Assembly (NCBI GenBank): GCA_029298735.1
Contig: JANSLP010000067.1
Coordinates: 62,001-126,000 of the forward strand
Origin: Ophiostoma sp. CBS 140.51
Lineage: Eukaryota; Ascomycota; Sordariomycetes; Ophiostomatales; Ophiostomataceae
Direction: 5' to 3'
DNA length: 64,000 nt
In this document: positions 21,254 through 33,800 of the stretch, piece after piece
How positions within the stretch are numbered: the first letter of the stretch is position 1
Layout: every line of letters starts with the position of its first letter
Program-made: the position numbers and the translations under genes
Notes under the pieces: generated by a model
Seen by the model: only the letters and a program-made list of their open reading frames with translations
Told to the model about the DNA's origin: nothing
Database searches by the model: none

Positions 21254-24200
21254 GGCGACTCCTGGCAGGGGGTAAGGAAGAGGTTGTGGTCAAGAAAGAC
21301 TAAGGGAAAAAGTTGGTGCCTAGACCAACATTGATGATCGTTGAGGGATGGGAGAGAGAAAATCAAATCGAAGGGGGTGGCCGAAGGCTTATATATAGAC
21401 GCGAGGTCAACGGGTTGGTGGTTATGACTAAAACATGGCAACAGGCTCGAAGGAGGGTGGTCCGACGTCAAGCCAGTCGTGGACTGGCTCGCATGGCTCC
21501 TGGCATCGACCGGGATGCACTATCCCGCTTCGTGATGCGACGGGTGCAGCGTGACACGACGTTCGCCTCTCTCCACATTGTGTTGATACTTTCCTGTTTT
21601 GTTGCGACTGTTGTGATTTTTTTCTCTCACTTTTTTTACCTCGTTCGTTTTTGTACCGGCTGGTCCAGAAAAGACCCCCGTTCTCGCTCATTATGAGCTG
21701 TGTCCTCCAGCTCGTGTTGGTACAAAGATACAAACGCACACAAGCACATGCTGGATGGGCCTTGATTTCTGTACGTTGGATGTCGTCCTATGTTCCCCGT
21801 GTTTTTGTCTCTAGTTCTTTTACGTTTTCTCTTCGTTTTGCCTCTCATTCCCCGTGGGTTCAGTCCCCAGGTCCACGGTCCATTAATGGTGCTTTGTTCT
21901 CCTCGCGGACAACGTGGTGTCTCATTGGTTTGTTTGTTGTTGTGTGGGAATGGGGGGTGCGAGAATATCAATGACGTTGATCTCGAACCGATAAAGGAAG
22001 GCTTGATGGATCCGCCGAGTACGTGTAAGTCGGGCCTTGTCAAGGCCTTGGTCCAGGGTAAGCTCAGAGTGTCGCCCCCCCACTGGGTTTGCGGGCTCAG
22101 GCGGGCTGGGCGCCGTTTCCCCACGTCTTTCGTCTTTCCACCCCCAAAGCACCGTAGTAACACCGACTAGTGGGACGACGGGCGAACACTATTTTGAACA
22201 CCAGAGGCGAGGCAAACCGGGCGCGGCCAAGCGGCCGTGGACTAGAGTGGCCGTTCATCACGGTGGGCTATCCGCGAAGTGTAGTTTGTGTGCGAGTATG
22301 GACAACAAAAATGGAAAGAAACGTTAAAAATAAAAAAGCAATTTAAGCATCACAGCAATGGCGTGGTTCAACATGCAAACATATGCAATGGAGAAGGAGC
22401 TCGCTCAGGATGATACTGAAGAATGACACAAGACTGTTGATGTCAACGTCAGACCCGCTGTTGTTGACATTTTGCCCTGAAAATCAAAGATGCCCAGCTG
22501 GACTTGGACGTTTTTGGTGTCAAAAGAAGCCGAAATTGAAAAACTGGGAAACTGGTTTCAGGCGGCTCCAGTTGCGAACGGGATGCTTCAAACAGGGGGT
22601 TAGCGTGGCCGCACTTCAGTTTGTTTGAGCTCTTCGACAATATATTGATTCTTACGACTCTGTATGTCGAGCCTGCCTTGATGCTTCGGCCGAGTTCCGG
22701 CGCTCATTGACAGGATCACTGCCGCTACAAGTCTGGCAGTAGACTTTATTGTCGGCCGGCATGGTAGTCCGCGATGATACTGATGAACCTGCCTGATATG
22801 GCAGTTATAGCGATGTGCTCGGACATTTCAGTGGGTTTGTGGGCTTCTTTGTGAGCACTTTTAGTGGGCATCTTGATGGAGACATATCTTCAGACTTTTC
22901 TGTCTTTCTTTTTTCTTTTCTTTTGTTCACGCGAGTTGTTCCTTCCCCAAGGGTAAAACGTACACATGTTCCCCGTATGAGAACAATGGAGCATAAAAAC
23001 CCTTTATTTTATGAAATGTGGACAGGTACACGCGGAGCACAAAGAAAGTGCCCTGGATCGCCTCACAATGCCCCCTGCAAACTTGAAAAAAAAAGGCCAA
23101 TCCACGAAAAAGTTTGAATAATGTGGGCAGAAATCTGGGCAGAATTGTGGGCTGGCCCATCCATAGGGTGAACGTTACATGGGATGAACTTGAACAAACG
23201 ACAATGGCGAGAAATACAGTCAAAATCGAGATGCACAATATGTATTCGTACGCCTTAAAACAGAGATATGAAATAGGAATTACGAACGTCCGATCGAGTG
23301 AACATCTGAGTGTGAAAACCTCGAGAGAATGTGCACCGAGAGACTACCCTCGTGGCTGCTTTGTCGTCGAAACAAGAAACCGCGGGCGCTAACCAGTGCT
23401 TACCCGCACCTAAGCTCGTGAAGCTGAAGCTTGTGCCCAATGCAGAAATAGGAAGGGAGAAATCGAGAGAAAAGAAGGAAAGAAGGAAAGGCGCGCCTGT
23501 TCGCCTGTTCGTTGCGACGTCTGTACCACTGTTCCTTGGAAAATATACTTTGAAAGGCTCCGATGCTACACCGATTTCGGGTGGTATTACGTCGTTGGGG
23601 CAAGTACCGGCAGCTAAACAGCCGAGACAATCGATGTCATTTTTCAAGAGAACGATGAGAGGCTGTAAGAAAAAGAATAGAGAGAAAATGTTAGGGAAGA
23701 CCATACAGTGCTTTTTGCATTTGAATATGTTCACATCTTTTGTCTTCTCGCCTAGGTTTTGATGGGTAAGATGCTTGTTTTCTGGAGAGAATGATCGTTG
23801 TAAGATACATTGAGAAAGTACAAACAGAACACGAAACATAAAAGGGAGATGTACAAATACTAGGCATATTTCAGGCGACTGTGGAGATCTTGTGCACGTC
23901 TCAAAATGTTTGTAGCTCAGATGACATCGTCCGTTGCAAAGCGAGAGCAAGACTTCTTCAATCACACTGTAGCATTAAAGTGTCGTCACGGAAAATGGAG
24001 AACGGCCGTGCTTGCCTAACCCATAAACACAAACAAGCTTTGAGAAAAGAGCCGCCTTTTCTCGGCAAAGGAACAGAAAAGGGCGCCACCGTCGTCATTT
24101 GGTAAAAGAGAGAGTTGGAGAAGTTAAAGACCCGGCGAAGGCGTGCCGAGAAAGGATGCATACACTTGCCTACTTTAGTCCCTTGATTGCCTCGGAAACT

Positions 24201-26088
24201 TGGCTGTTACATACCGGAGACTATTGCCATGCTCGTTCTTCTTTCTGTCGATGTCGCTCCTTCGACGTCGCAGTGCCAGAGTGCCTTCCCGCCTTGCCTA
24301 GCTAGGCATCTCATGCTCAAGCGAAACGGGAAATCGGCGATGCAGCTTTGGAGCTTGGCTCGTTGGCAGGCTGTCAGACTTACAAAAAAGAACATGGTAG
24401 CAGGAAAAGCTGCCGCCGATCCACTTTAGCAAAGCGCCTGCATCGGGCGCGGCGCAAAACAAAAGGGCCGGGATGGTAATACTCTGGCGAGTCTGGGATT
24501 TGACGGCTTTTTATGGATTATTTTTCTAGTTTTTTTTTTAAATCCCCAAACGGGCCGTTTTGAGGTGATCGACGACATGTGTTGTACCACGAACCAAGAT
24601 CCAGGTGCACTTTTGTGTCGAACTGCTGAGTACGGTGCAAGACGAAAGCACCACCGATTTAGCTTGAAGCCCTTCCAGCAGTTCCTTCCTCACGAAAGTC
24701 TCTTCTCTGAAGTCGTAAAACAGACGGCATCGTATAAATAAAAACCACAATCATAGGCATTGAGTGATGTCCATGCGAAGCGAACGGAGATGGGACTTCA
24801 CCGTTGCATACGGACATGGAGCAACTGTCAACACAAAATTACGATGTGAGACGGGCTAATTGACACAGAAGCTTCCATCAATAGTGGAAGAAGATGCTGG
24901 CACCGTTATACGTGGAGAGAGAAGAAAAGTGTGAGAGACCCCAAACAAAGAGTAGAAGATGGGAGATGAAGAGATGGGGGGCATGTGGCGAGATTTTCTC
25001 GAGATGGATGCCAGAGTTTTCTAAATTCTCCACGTGTGTGGCCAGGATACGGAGCGATTTTCGGTACAAGTAGGATGTACACAGAAAAGTACAGGGTGAT
25101 CCTCGAATTCAATGATGAAGCTCTGGGACCTAAACAGCAGGGTCTTTCCAGCACCCCTAGAGTCTTTTACAATACGAGTATCTGGTTTGGTATGAAAAAC
25201 AGCTCTCGGTCCGTATTTGCACGAGAGGGCGTGTATTACTCAGTAAGATACAAAATACCTTGGCGACAGCCCTCATATTGAGTATTGACAGAGCTGTTGC
25301 ACTATTGTGCACAGTTGTAGAAGTGATGGGGCACTGTCTTCTATTTCGAAGAAATAAGAGGCACCAAAAGCATTTTTAGTTCAACATCGTGACCACTATA
25401 CGATGCCTGAGAGATGTGGCCAGTATCGTGGTCTCGGGGTCTGCATGAATCCGGCATCTCATTTTGACGCCGTGATGCCGTATTCCTGGACCTTGTTCAC
25501 CACACCTTCAGCAAAGAAGCTGTGCCTGGCATATGCATTAACAATCCGGGGAGACTTTCGGAGCTCAGGGTGATGCATAGGGTCGTATGAGGTTCTGGCC
25601 ATGCACCCATGTTGTACATCACGGGACGCACCAACACTCAAAACCTGCCGCATCTCGAACTCTGGGCGTCAGCGATGGAGAGAAGACGGTACAATGCACA
25701 AACACGTGTTGTGGACATCGTGACCCTGTTACATCTACAAGCGTTCTACACGTTCTACGGTGGACACCATACGTTGTTACTTTCATTGATTTTGATTGTT
25801 TTGAGTAGAATTGTTCTACCTGGAGATAATCATATATACAAATTACCAATACGGTCGTGTACAGAGTGCCTGCCACCACCCCTTTCCGTCCCAAACGCCG
25901 TGGCCTGCAATGCGTGATATGATATGCGTAAGAAAGCCCAACCCAACCAAACGCCAACGCGGAAGCAAAAAATGATAACAAGAAAAGACAGCTGCTTTTA
26001 TGCTCGCCTGCACCCACCCGGCGAGTGTGTCCTCGCTTCGCTCGAACACACTCGCTCAAACACACCCCGCTCACTCAGTCATGCGCAC
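21254..26088. other. 4.8-kb region without a recognisable gene
   Basis: Both strands have only short frames with composition unlike the neighbouring genes (no strong third-position G/C preference) and no family motif. The left end should be the sugar transporter promoter and the right end the cullin-3 3' flank. No terminal inverted repeats, transposase frames or tRNA folds are evident. Unannotated noncoding transcripts or decayed repeats remain possible. Confidence 0.5.
21388..21395 (-). promoter_or_regulatory. TATA box of the sugar transporter
   Basis: The minus strand reads TATATAAG here, a full match to the TATAWAWR consensus, about 135-140 nt before the transporter ATG. Confidence 0.55.
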
Positions 26089-28710
26089 CTAAGCAACATA
26101 CCGGTACGCCGACGGCTCTGAGTCCTCAACGCGCTCCAGGTACTCGCGCGAAATCAAATCCTCAATGCGCTTCTTGACCATGGCGACTTCTGGGCGGAAG
26201 CGGCTGGCCAGCTGTGTCACCACTTCGGTGACCAGCTGCGTATGCGTCAACTCTTTTCGCTGCTTCATGGTGCGGACGACGGCGGCGTCAATGGTGTGCG
26301 AGCGGGTCTGGTTGTTCTTTTCCTCGGTGGCTTTCCGTTCATCGTCGCCCTCAACCTTGGAGAGCGCATGAATGACGGGGACCTTGATTTTGAGGGACTT
26401 GCTGACAAACTGGGCATTGAACGCAAACGTGTCGGTGGGCTTGATGGACTTTGTCAGGGGCGTCTTCGAGAGCACGCGGCACTTGGGCGGGATGGACAGC
26501 GAGGCGAGAGCACGGGTCAGGTCGGCGGCGGGGATGTTGGTGCGGCCCTGGATCTCCTGGAAAGAGAGGGCCGACGTAGATCCGTCGTCGTTGGCCGGCA
26601 GCTCGTTGAACAGCTGCAGGACAATCATGCCGTGCGTCGGCACATTGATTTCGTAGCGGCGCTCGCGGCTGAGGGGCCCCTTGTCGTGGCCGGGGATGCG
26701 CGGGAAGACGCAGCGGATGTCGGCGTTGCCGGCGGAGCCGACCCATGAGAGCACACGCCCACTACGGTTGCGCAAGTAAAACTTCAAAAAACTGGCCTGC
26801 AGGCGCTGGATGTCGGGCGGATAGTTGCAGCCCGCGGGGGCGTTGGACAGGCCGGCCTCGAGCTGCGAGGAGCGGCCCATGACCTCGGGCGGCCAGTTGT
26901 TGCTGGTGAGGACATTGACAGCGAGGTCAATGCGCGCGGCCGAGTCGGCACCGACACCGTCGTCGGCGTCATCCGCGTCGACATCTATGGAAACATCCTC
27001 CGTCGAGCCTAGGTTCCGGACGTAGTTGGCATAGTCGCGGGTCAACTCTTCCGATGTCGTCATGTCCTTGAACATGCCCTCAAACTTGCCCGTGAAAGCC
27101 TTTCCGAGCTCGGACTGCATGCGCGAAATCATGAGCTTCTCGGCCTCGGGGTTCTCGCTCTTGTTGTGCAGCAGACGGCGGGCCAGGTGTTTCTGGTAGT
27201 AGCGCTCGAGCATGTCCTTTTCGGTGACGTGCTGGACCATGACGGTGGCCTTGTCGAGGGCCGCATCGATCTCGGCGTCGCTCTTGCCACGCAGCCCCCG
27301 CTTGAAGTTGTCGTCGATAAAAAGGGAGACGTACTCGGCACTGCGTGTGCACAGGCGGAACAGCTCGGTGAAGCTGCTAGCGATAGCCGACTGGATGGCC
27401 AGGTCCTTTTGGAAGCACTCCTTCCAGAGGCGGTCAAACTTTTCCTTGAGGTCCAAGATGTCGTTGACCCACTTGATGGCCGCCGCCGTCTGTTGTGCGG
27501 ATGCCGACAGAGGCGCCTCGCCGGCGACCTGGAAATCGGTCTCGCGCAGCGCCTTTTCAATGTCGACGCCCAGCTCGACGATGCGGACCTGCAGGGCTGA
27601 CCGGAAGACGGCGTGCTTACTTTCGACCCGGCTGACGAGCTCGTACAGGATGGCCAGGTCGTCCAGGCGTTCGTCGTCGACCATGGTCTTGAGGCCGCTG
27701 CCATCCATGGCCAGAAACTCTTCGAGGTGGGCGGCAATCAGCTCCTGCTCGAGCACGCGCGCCGTCTTTTGCATCGTTTCCTGGGACACGGTGTGGCCGC
27801 ACCGGTCGTGCTCTTCGCGCAGGCGCTGGCGGGCCTGGCGCAGCCAGGCGCGGGTGTCGCCGTCGCGCAACAGCCGTTCGCACTCGGCCTTGTAGTAGGT
27901 AGTCGTGGCCTCGAGAAACTGCGGCTCAAACATGGTAAGGTACAGCTTATCGTCCTCCTGTTCTTCGTCGGTCTCGTACAGGGCCTCGAGCATGGCCACG
28001 CAGCTGCGCAGCAGGGGGCGATCGACAATCTCGCCGTCACGGTCCATGTTGATCTGGTCAAGCAAGACGCTGGACATGGTGATGTAGATTGTGGGGCGCA
28101 TCGGGGCAAGACCAACACCGTTGCTGCTGCTGCTGGACCCGTTGGCGCCTTTCGTGTCGCCACTGCCACCGTTGTTCCATATCGCTGTTGGGAGGAGTGC
28201 TCGCAGAATATGGTCGCGGTACAAACCTATGGTAGTCGCGTAGATAAAGGGACGGTTAGAGTCTTGAGCATCGCGGTCCAGATACATGAGGACGTCCGCC
28301 ACCATGTTCATGGACATGTTATGCCGCTCCCACGTATCCTTGAGCCCCCGCAGCAGCCGCTCGCCCATTTCGCGGCGGCTGTGTGTTGTTGTGCTGGCGG
28401 CGTTGTGCAGGTTGACAGAAACAAGCCCTTGGGAGACGAGCGGCCAGATGTGGGGAATAACCTTTTCGGCAAAGTACTGCTCTTCGAATTTCTTGACGCG
28501 GTTGTAGAGGTCCTCGCCGCGCTTCTTAAGAACGCTCTTGTACGACGCGCGGTACAGCTGCTCAAAGGACAGCTTTCCCGCGTTTTGGTTGTGGATGTCG
28601 TTGAGGGCATCGCGGATCAGGCCCCAGTTCTCTTCAAAGTCGTCGACGCCGCCCACGGTACGAGCAACGCCGCCGACCCGTCGAGGGGCTCGGATCTTGC
28701 CCTTGTACAT
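26089..28710 (-). CDS. CUL3: Cullin-3, scaffold of CRL3 ubiquitin ligases
   Basis: The product is 873 aa in one exon. The N-terminal helix NWGLIRDALNDIHNQNAGKL then SFEQLYRASYKSVLKK matches the CUL3 type (human SFEELYRNAYTMVL). Cullin repeats fill about 30-420; the cullin-homology domain includes DKDMLERYYQKHLARRLL-like text (KDMLERYYQKHLARRLL, about 500-516). The winged-helix end is AMVKKRIEDLISREYLERVE and closes with YRYVA as in cullins generally. The neddylation lysine lies in AAVVRTMK at K816. The protein should bind BTB-domain substrate adaptors through its N-terminus and Rbx1 through its C-terminus. Low-complexity insertions occur (Gly/Ser/Asn about 185-200; DVDADDADDG about 573). The start gives a short basic tail before the first helix. 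Confidence 0.95.
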   Translation of the reverse strand: MYKGKIRAPRRVGGVARTVGGVDDFEENWGLIRDALNDIHNQNAGKLSFEQLYRASYKSVLKKRGEDLYNRVKKFEEQYFAEKVIPHIWPLVSQGLVSVNLHNAASTTTHSRREMGERLLRGLKDTWERHNMSMNMVADVLMYLDRDAQDSNRPFIYATTIGLYRDHILRALLPTAIWNNGGSGDTKGANGSSSSSNGVGLAPMRPTIYITMSSVLLDQINMDRDGEIVDRPLLRSCVAMLEALYETDEEQEDDKLYLTMFEPQFLEATTTYYKAECERLLRDGDTRAWLRQARQRLREEHDRCGHTVSQETMQKTARVLEQELIAAHLEEFLAMDGSGLKTMVDDERLDDLAILYELVSRVESKHAVFRSALQVRIVELGVDIEKALRETDFQVAGEAPLSASAQQTAAAIKWVNDILDLKEKFDRLWKECFQKDLAIQSAIASSFTELFRLCTRSAEYVSLFIDDNFKRGLRGKSDAEIDAALDKATVMVQHVTEKDMLERYYQKHLARRLLHNKSENPEAEKLMISRMQSELGKAFTGKFEGMFKDMTTSEELTRDYANYVRNLGSTEDVSIDVDADDADDGVGADSAARIDLAVNVLTSNNWPPEVMGRSSQLEAGLSNAPAGCNYPPDIQRLQASFLKFYLRNRSGRVLSWVGSAGNADIRCVFPRIPGHDKGPLSRERRYEINVPTHGMIVLQLFNELPANDDGSTSALSFQEIQGRTNIPAADLTRALASLSIPPKCRVLSKTPLTKSIKPTDTFAFNAQFVSKSLKIKVPVIHALSKVEGDDERKATEEKNNQTRSHTIDAAVVRTMKQRKELTHTQLVTEVVTQLASRFRPEVAMVKKRIEDLISREYLERVEDSEPSAYRYVA

Positions 28711-29674
28711 GGTCGCGTCTCTGGCTGGTATTGGAGGAAGGGTCGGTAAGGAGTCTGTGAAGCGGTGTTATCGAAATATGAGGTTGTCGATGGATAAGTC
28801 GTCAAGAACGGAGAGGATTTGAAGCTATGGTCGAGATGCGATCGAGAGAAAAGGATGGAGTTGGAGATGAAAAGGAGACGAAGGAGACGAAAAGGCTGGA
28901 TGATCCATAAAGTTTACTTATATGGGTAAGCTATAGCAGAACCTTGAACAATTGTGACGTTGGTCGTGGGCGGTGAAGCACAAGTCATGCGATAATAAGG
29001 TTCGAAGAGGGATACGGCTCTTGGGTGATGAGAAAGTGAGGCAAAAGCACCAAGTTCGTTGGCAGTTGGCGGTTTTGGTTTGACTGCTGTTTGCCGGCGT
29101 TAACGGGGAAGGAACGACAGAGCGACGAGCAAGGCGAGAGCAAAGAGGGAAAGCTCGGGCTCAGGGGTTAAGTGGGTGGTCGTTTGTCGCCAAATAGGGG
29201 CATCCCAATATCCGTCGTCCTGTGTCGTTCCTGCCGGCTTCGTTTTTGGAGTTGTTTGTTCGAAGAGGAGCAGAAGAGGGACGTTCGAAAATGACAAGAC
29301 GGGAAAGAACCCCGCGGCGTGCACTGTGAGCCCTGTTGTCTCGCCTCTCTCCTTCTGCTGTCCAATCGCAGCTTTGCTCCTAGAGGTTGACTCCCGCCAC
29401 TGAGGGTCCGGGACCCACTATTTTGTCAAGAAAAGAAAGCTTATCGATAGGCGGAGAGAACGTCCCAGAAGTACAGCAGCAGAAAAATGACCAGCCGTCA
29501 CAGCCGTTGGAAAACAATTAAAGATTGAAGATACACCAAACCGCTGGCTGTCAATCAACCTTCGCTTCGACACTTTACATTTTCAGCATTCATACGAGAC
29601 CAGACGACCCTCGACTATACCCAGTCATCGTCCTCGACGAAAACAAAACTCAAAAGCAAACTCAAAAACACATC
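28711..29674. other. Divergent promoter region, CUL3 and ZIM17
   Basis: About 960 nt between divergent start codons. A purine-rich patch (28820-28890) is CT-rich on the CUL3 strand, and a CA/AAC-rich leader precedes ZIM17. No TATA match is obvious and no gene is seen. Confidence 0.6.
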
Positions 29675-30391
29675 ATGGCATCTCGCCAGGCCTGGTCGCG
29701 TCTTGCGACGCAGCCTCTCTTGACTGTTGCGCAGCGCAGTGCTGCTTCGACTTCCCCCTCCTTTGCGCTCCGTTACCTCGCTCGCCGGCCAGCACCAGTG
29801 CCGGCAGCTTCTCCTTCTCAAGCATCCTCTCCCACCACCTTTATTCGCCTCGCCCATAACATCCCGCGACCAAAGCAGGCAGCTCCATCACAAGACTCTG
29901 AGACGCCGGCTGCTGCCTCACAAAAAGCCCAGCTCGCCGGCAGCGGCCAGAACAACAACAGCGCCGCACAAAACGTCGGCCTCGCTCCCCACTACGAACT
30001 CACTTTCACTTGTTTGCCCTGCGGCACGCGCTCGGCCCATCACGTTTCTAAGCAGGGGTACCACCACGGCGCTGTTCTCATCACCTGCCCGTCGTGCCGC
30101 AACCGGCACGTCATTAGTGACCACCTGGGCATTTTTGGCAACGTCACCAAGGAGGGCGGCGGACGCACGATTGAAGACATTCTGCGGGAAAAGGGCCAGC
30201 TGGTCAAGAAGGGCACGCTGGGTGAGGACGGCGACATTGAATTCTGGGAGGACGGCACGCAGAGCGAGCGGCAGACACGGCTGGCGGCCGAGGATGTGAT
30301 GCTGCCGCCAGCCAAGGATAAGAAGGCAAAGACGGGCGCTGCAGATGAGGCAGCACCTGGCTCGACTTTCAAGTCGGCTGGGAAGGAATAG
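29675..30391 (+). CDS. ZIM17: DNL-type zinc finger protein, mitochondrial Hsp70 escort (Zim17/Tim15/Hep1)
   Basis: The product is 238 aa in one exon. An Arg/Ser/Ala-rich presequence (MASRQAWSRLATQPLLTVAQ onward, about 1-60) indicates matrix import. The DNL zinc finger runs about 105-165: YELTFTCLPCGTRSAHHVSK with C113 and C116, ITCPSCRNRHVISDHLGIFG with C138 and C141, so all four zinc ligands are present; the DNL tripeptide reads DHL. The protein keeps matrix Hsp70 soluble and supports import and Fe-S cluster biogenesis. The tail (about 195-238) is hydrophilic and Lys/Ala-rich, longer than in yeast. The ATG at 29675 is preceded by an A/C-rich leader and by no other in-frame ATG that would keep the presequence at the N-terminus. 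Confidence 0.94.
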   Translation: MASRQAWSRLATQPLLTVAQRSAASTSPSFALRYLARRPAPVPAASPSQASSPTTFIRLAHNIPRPKQAAPSQDSETPAAASQKAQLAGSGQNNNSAAQNVGLAPHYELTFTCLPCGTRSAHHVSKQGYHHGAVLITCPSCRNRHVISDHLGIFGNVTKEGGGRTIEDILREKGQLVKKGTLGEDGDIEFWEDGTQSERQTRLAAEDVMLPPAKDKKAKTGAADEAAPGSTFKSAGKE

Positions 30392-30853
30392 ACTGTCTTG
30401 GAATGACGAGATATGAAGAATGGGGAGGCCAGAAGAAGACGTGGCCATTATTGCATGGCGTTTGGATTTATTAAAACATTAGGGGGTGGACGGGGCGTTT
30501 TGGATATCTTTTTTGCATCTTAACTGCTCCGGCAGTCTGTTATATTCTCCCTTCTCCATTTACCTTGGCCACGGCCGCCAGAATCGCTGTACATAGCTTC
30601 GAAATCGTAAAAGGCGCAAAGCCAATATACAACTCATGATGAAGACACTCACTCTATACTTATGTGCACATGTTCTTAGACTCAATTAAATGCAAATTAA
30701 GCTGAAAATGAAAATGAATAGCAGGCAACTATGCTGATGCAAGTATGTAACACAAGTCTATGCAAAACAAAAGAAAATCCCTATATGCTTTTTAACCCTT
30801 TTTGGTATCCTAACGCCGTAAGCAAATCAACTCTATCTCTTTCTTCACCACTT
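30392..30853. other. Convergent intergenic region
   Basis: The 462 AT-rich nt between the stops of ZIM17 and UTP20 should contain both polyadenylation regions. No gene seen. Confidence 0.65.
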
Positions 30854-33800
30854 CTAGTATCCCCACCGAGCACCGCGGTGCTCCAGTCCGCGCACCTTGC
30901 GCCGCTCCTTCTTCTTGTCCAGTTTCTTGCGCTTGTCGCGGCCGTACTTTTCGGGCTGCGCCACCGCCTCAATCTTGCGCTTCGTGGCACGGTGTTGGCG
31001 GCGGTCGCGTGTCGCCGCACCCACGGCCATCAGGTTTTGGGTGTACTCGGCGTTGCCCAGACGGGTCTGCAAGGCGTCCATCAGCGACTGTGCGCGCAGC
31101 TTGAGGTCGTCGTAGCGGGGCGCAAACTGCGGGTCGGCCGAGAAGGGCGGCGGGATGGAGGTGTCGGTCAAGTTGCGCAGGGGCCGCAGAATGGCACGGA
31201 CGGCCACGGACGACAGCGACTTGAAGTGGGCCGGGTGGCTAGCCTTGCGGCCGGGCACACTGCAGAACGCTTCGAGTACAGCCATGGCGGCGGCCTTGGG
31301 CACGAGCGAAGCGAGCTTGGGCGGTGTCTCGCGGCGGACGATGCGCGCGAGGCGGAAGAGCACGTAGCGCCGGTCAATGGGGCGTTTCTTCTGAGTGGCA
31401 GCGATATCCTGCCCTTCCTTGTCGTCGACTTCGTCTTCGCCGACAACCTCACCCTCGTCGTCCTCAGTGTCTTCAGCATCCTCCCCGGCTTCTCCTTCGA
31501 CCTCCACCTCGTCTTCCTCCTCCTCATCATCACTGTCCTCATCTTCATCATCTTCGGGCTCGGGGCGGAGGTACTGGCTGAGACGCACCAGCATCTTGGC
31601 CGCCTCTTCTGCCTCCACAGGGTCAACATCATCACCGCTGTGGCCCGAGAGCACGCTCAGAGAGCCACGCACAAGACGTGACACGGTCTCGTCGTCCAGG
31701 GTCATGCCGTAGGAGCCGGCAAAGGCCGTACCAGGCTCAGCATCCGCGTCCTTGTTGTCGGCACGTGCAAAGTCGGCCAAGTACAGGCCGACCAGGTGCA
31801 TAGCCGCCATGCGCACGGCGTGGGTGCCGTGCCATAGGCACTGCTCGATGCCGTTCCACATCTCGTCGGCCAGCTTCTGGTCCAGGGCGAGCACAGGGAA
31901 CTTGATCACCATGGTCTGCACCGTCTCGAGTGACGTCGTAATCAGCTTGCTGTACACCTCGCTGCGGCGCACCTTGTCGGACGAAAGCAGCTCCGTCACA
32001 CGGGCAACGACCGACTGGATATCCTGGACCTGGGTCGTCGAGAGAGCCGGCGAGGGCAGAGAGGTAACGGGAACGCCCGATTCCTCGCTGTCGTCGTCAT
32101 CCTGTCCGAAAGACGCAAAGTACACGCCAAACAGCTCGAGACCCATCTTGAGCGAGCCCAGGTCGGCGCGTGCATCGGCCGACAGCCACGTGCGGAACAT
32201 TTTGAGGAACTCGTTAATGTAGTCGCGCTTGGCCATGGACAGCATCGCCGTCAGCTGCGCACTGGCCACACGGCGGCACTTGGCGCTCTCGTCGTTGGCA
32301 AGCACCATGACGAGCGGCAGGAAACTGGCGCCCACAATGTCCTGGACAAAGGGGTCGCTGGCGGCAGCGGCGGGGGTGTCGAGCGCCGCCGTCGCCTTGA
32401 GGAGCAGCATGTACACAATCTCCATGGCCGACAGGCGACCGCCCTCGCGTTCGTACTTGAAGTTGGCCACGATAAACTCGAGCTGGCCCTCCCAGCGCTT
32501 GCGCCGCTGCGGGTACTCGCGCAAGAACTGGAAGAAGGCGCGGCGGGCCAGGTCACGCGTGTCCTGGTCGTCGTTGGTAATCATGATGGTGCCAATGTAG
32601 TCGAGCGTGTCGTAGACGACGGCCGACTCGATCTTGCGGTCGAGCACGGCACGCACAAAGTTGAAGATGACGTGGCGGTACAGCGGATTGGTCAGGTCGT
32701 CCTTGAGTTTGGTAAGCAGAGCATCGATCGAGATGCTGCGCACGGGCACATCATCGTGCCGGCTGCGCAACACAACAGACACGAGCTTGAGCGCCGATTG
32801 CGCCAGGTCACCCGAGGTTGCGGTGGCCGTGCTGATGGTTTTGATGGCCTCCTTAGTGCACACTTGGTACAGACCGGAGAAGGCCGTCATGTCGGGGAAG
32901 GGCACCTTGACAAGCACAACAAGCAGCTTGTAGGCCGCAATCTTGACTTCTTCCTCGCCCACGATCACGGCGTCACCTAGCACAGGGATAAAACCAGCAA
33001 TGTTCTCGGCTGTGCGCAGCGAGTCGAACTTGCGCAGCACCGTCCGCAGAACGTCTAGTGCAAACTGAATCAGCTTGTACGTGAACTTGCCGGCCTTGCG
33101 CTGACCCGCATTGTTGCGTTCCGTCTTTTGGAACAGGAACTTCTTGATGCGCGGGTCAATCTTCTGGTTCTTGGCGGCGGGCGTCCGGCTGCGGTATACG
33201 TCCTGGATAATCTCGTAACAGAACACGAGCGTGTCGTTCGTCTCGGCCACAGCCGGGTTCTGTGCGAGGCCGGCGGCGATACGGGCCAGCAGCGTATCAA
33301 TCTTGGTGGCTACGTGCTTGGTGATGCGCTCGAGCATGAGCATGTGCAGAGGCTGCACAAGCACGCCGAGCTGGCTAACAGACGTGTTCTTGGCAATGAG
33401 CTCGAGCGAGTCCTGGCTCTTGCTCTTCTTGACCTCCTTCATCTTGCTGACGTACTCGTCGGCGTCCTTTTCCTCACCGGCGGCACCAAAGACATCGTCC
33501 ATGATGACCGTCATGAGCGGCTCAATGCAGTAATCGAGGTCGCCTTGTGCAAACAGGGGGATGACGGTCAGGAGCAGCGTGTGCACCGTGTACGAGAGCA
33601 CGTGCAGCTGGTAACCACGAGTCAGAGCACCGCGCAGCTCCTTGAGGACGAAGCCAAAGGCGGGCGCACCCAAAATCGTAGCAATGCGTGACAGCGTCTC
33701 ACGAGCCATCTCACGCGAGTCCCAGTTCTTACTGCGCAGAATGTGGCAGACATCGGTCAGCACACCGGCCAGGCGCTGGTCGCGGGTTTCCTCGGGGAGG

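Noticed and set aside
21975..22000. Sequence resembling a reverse-strand tRNA B box (CTCGAACC)
   Set aside because: The flanking bases cannot form a T-stem and no A box or acceptor stem lies at the right distance.
23255..23965. 236-codon minus-strand frame in the 4.8-kb empty region
   Set aside because: Composition is unlike neighbouring genes, no domain or signal peptide with clear family match, and no splice context; likely chance.
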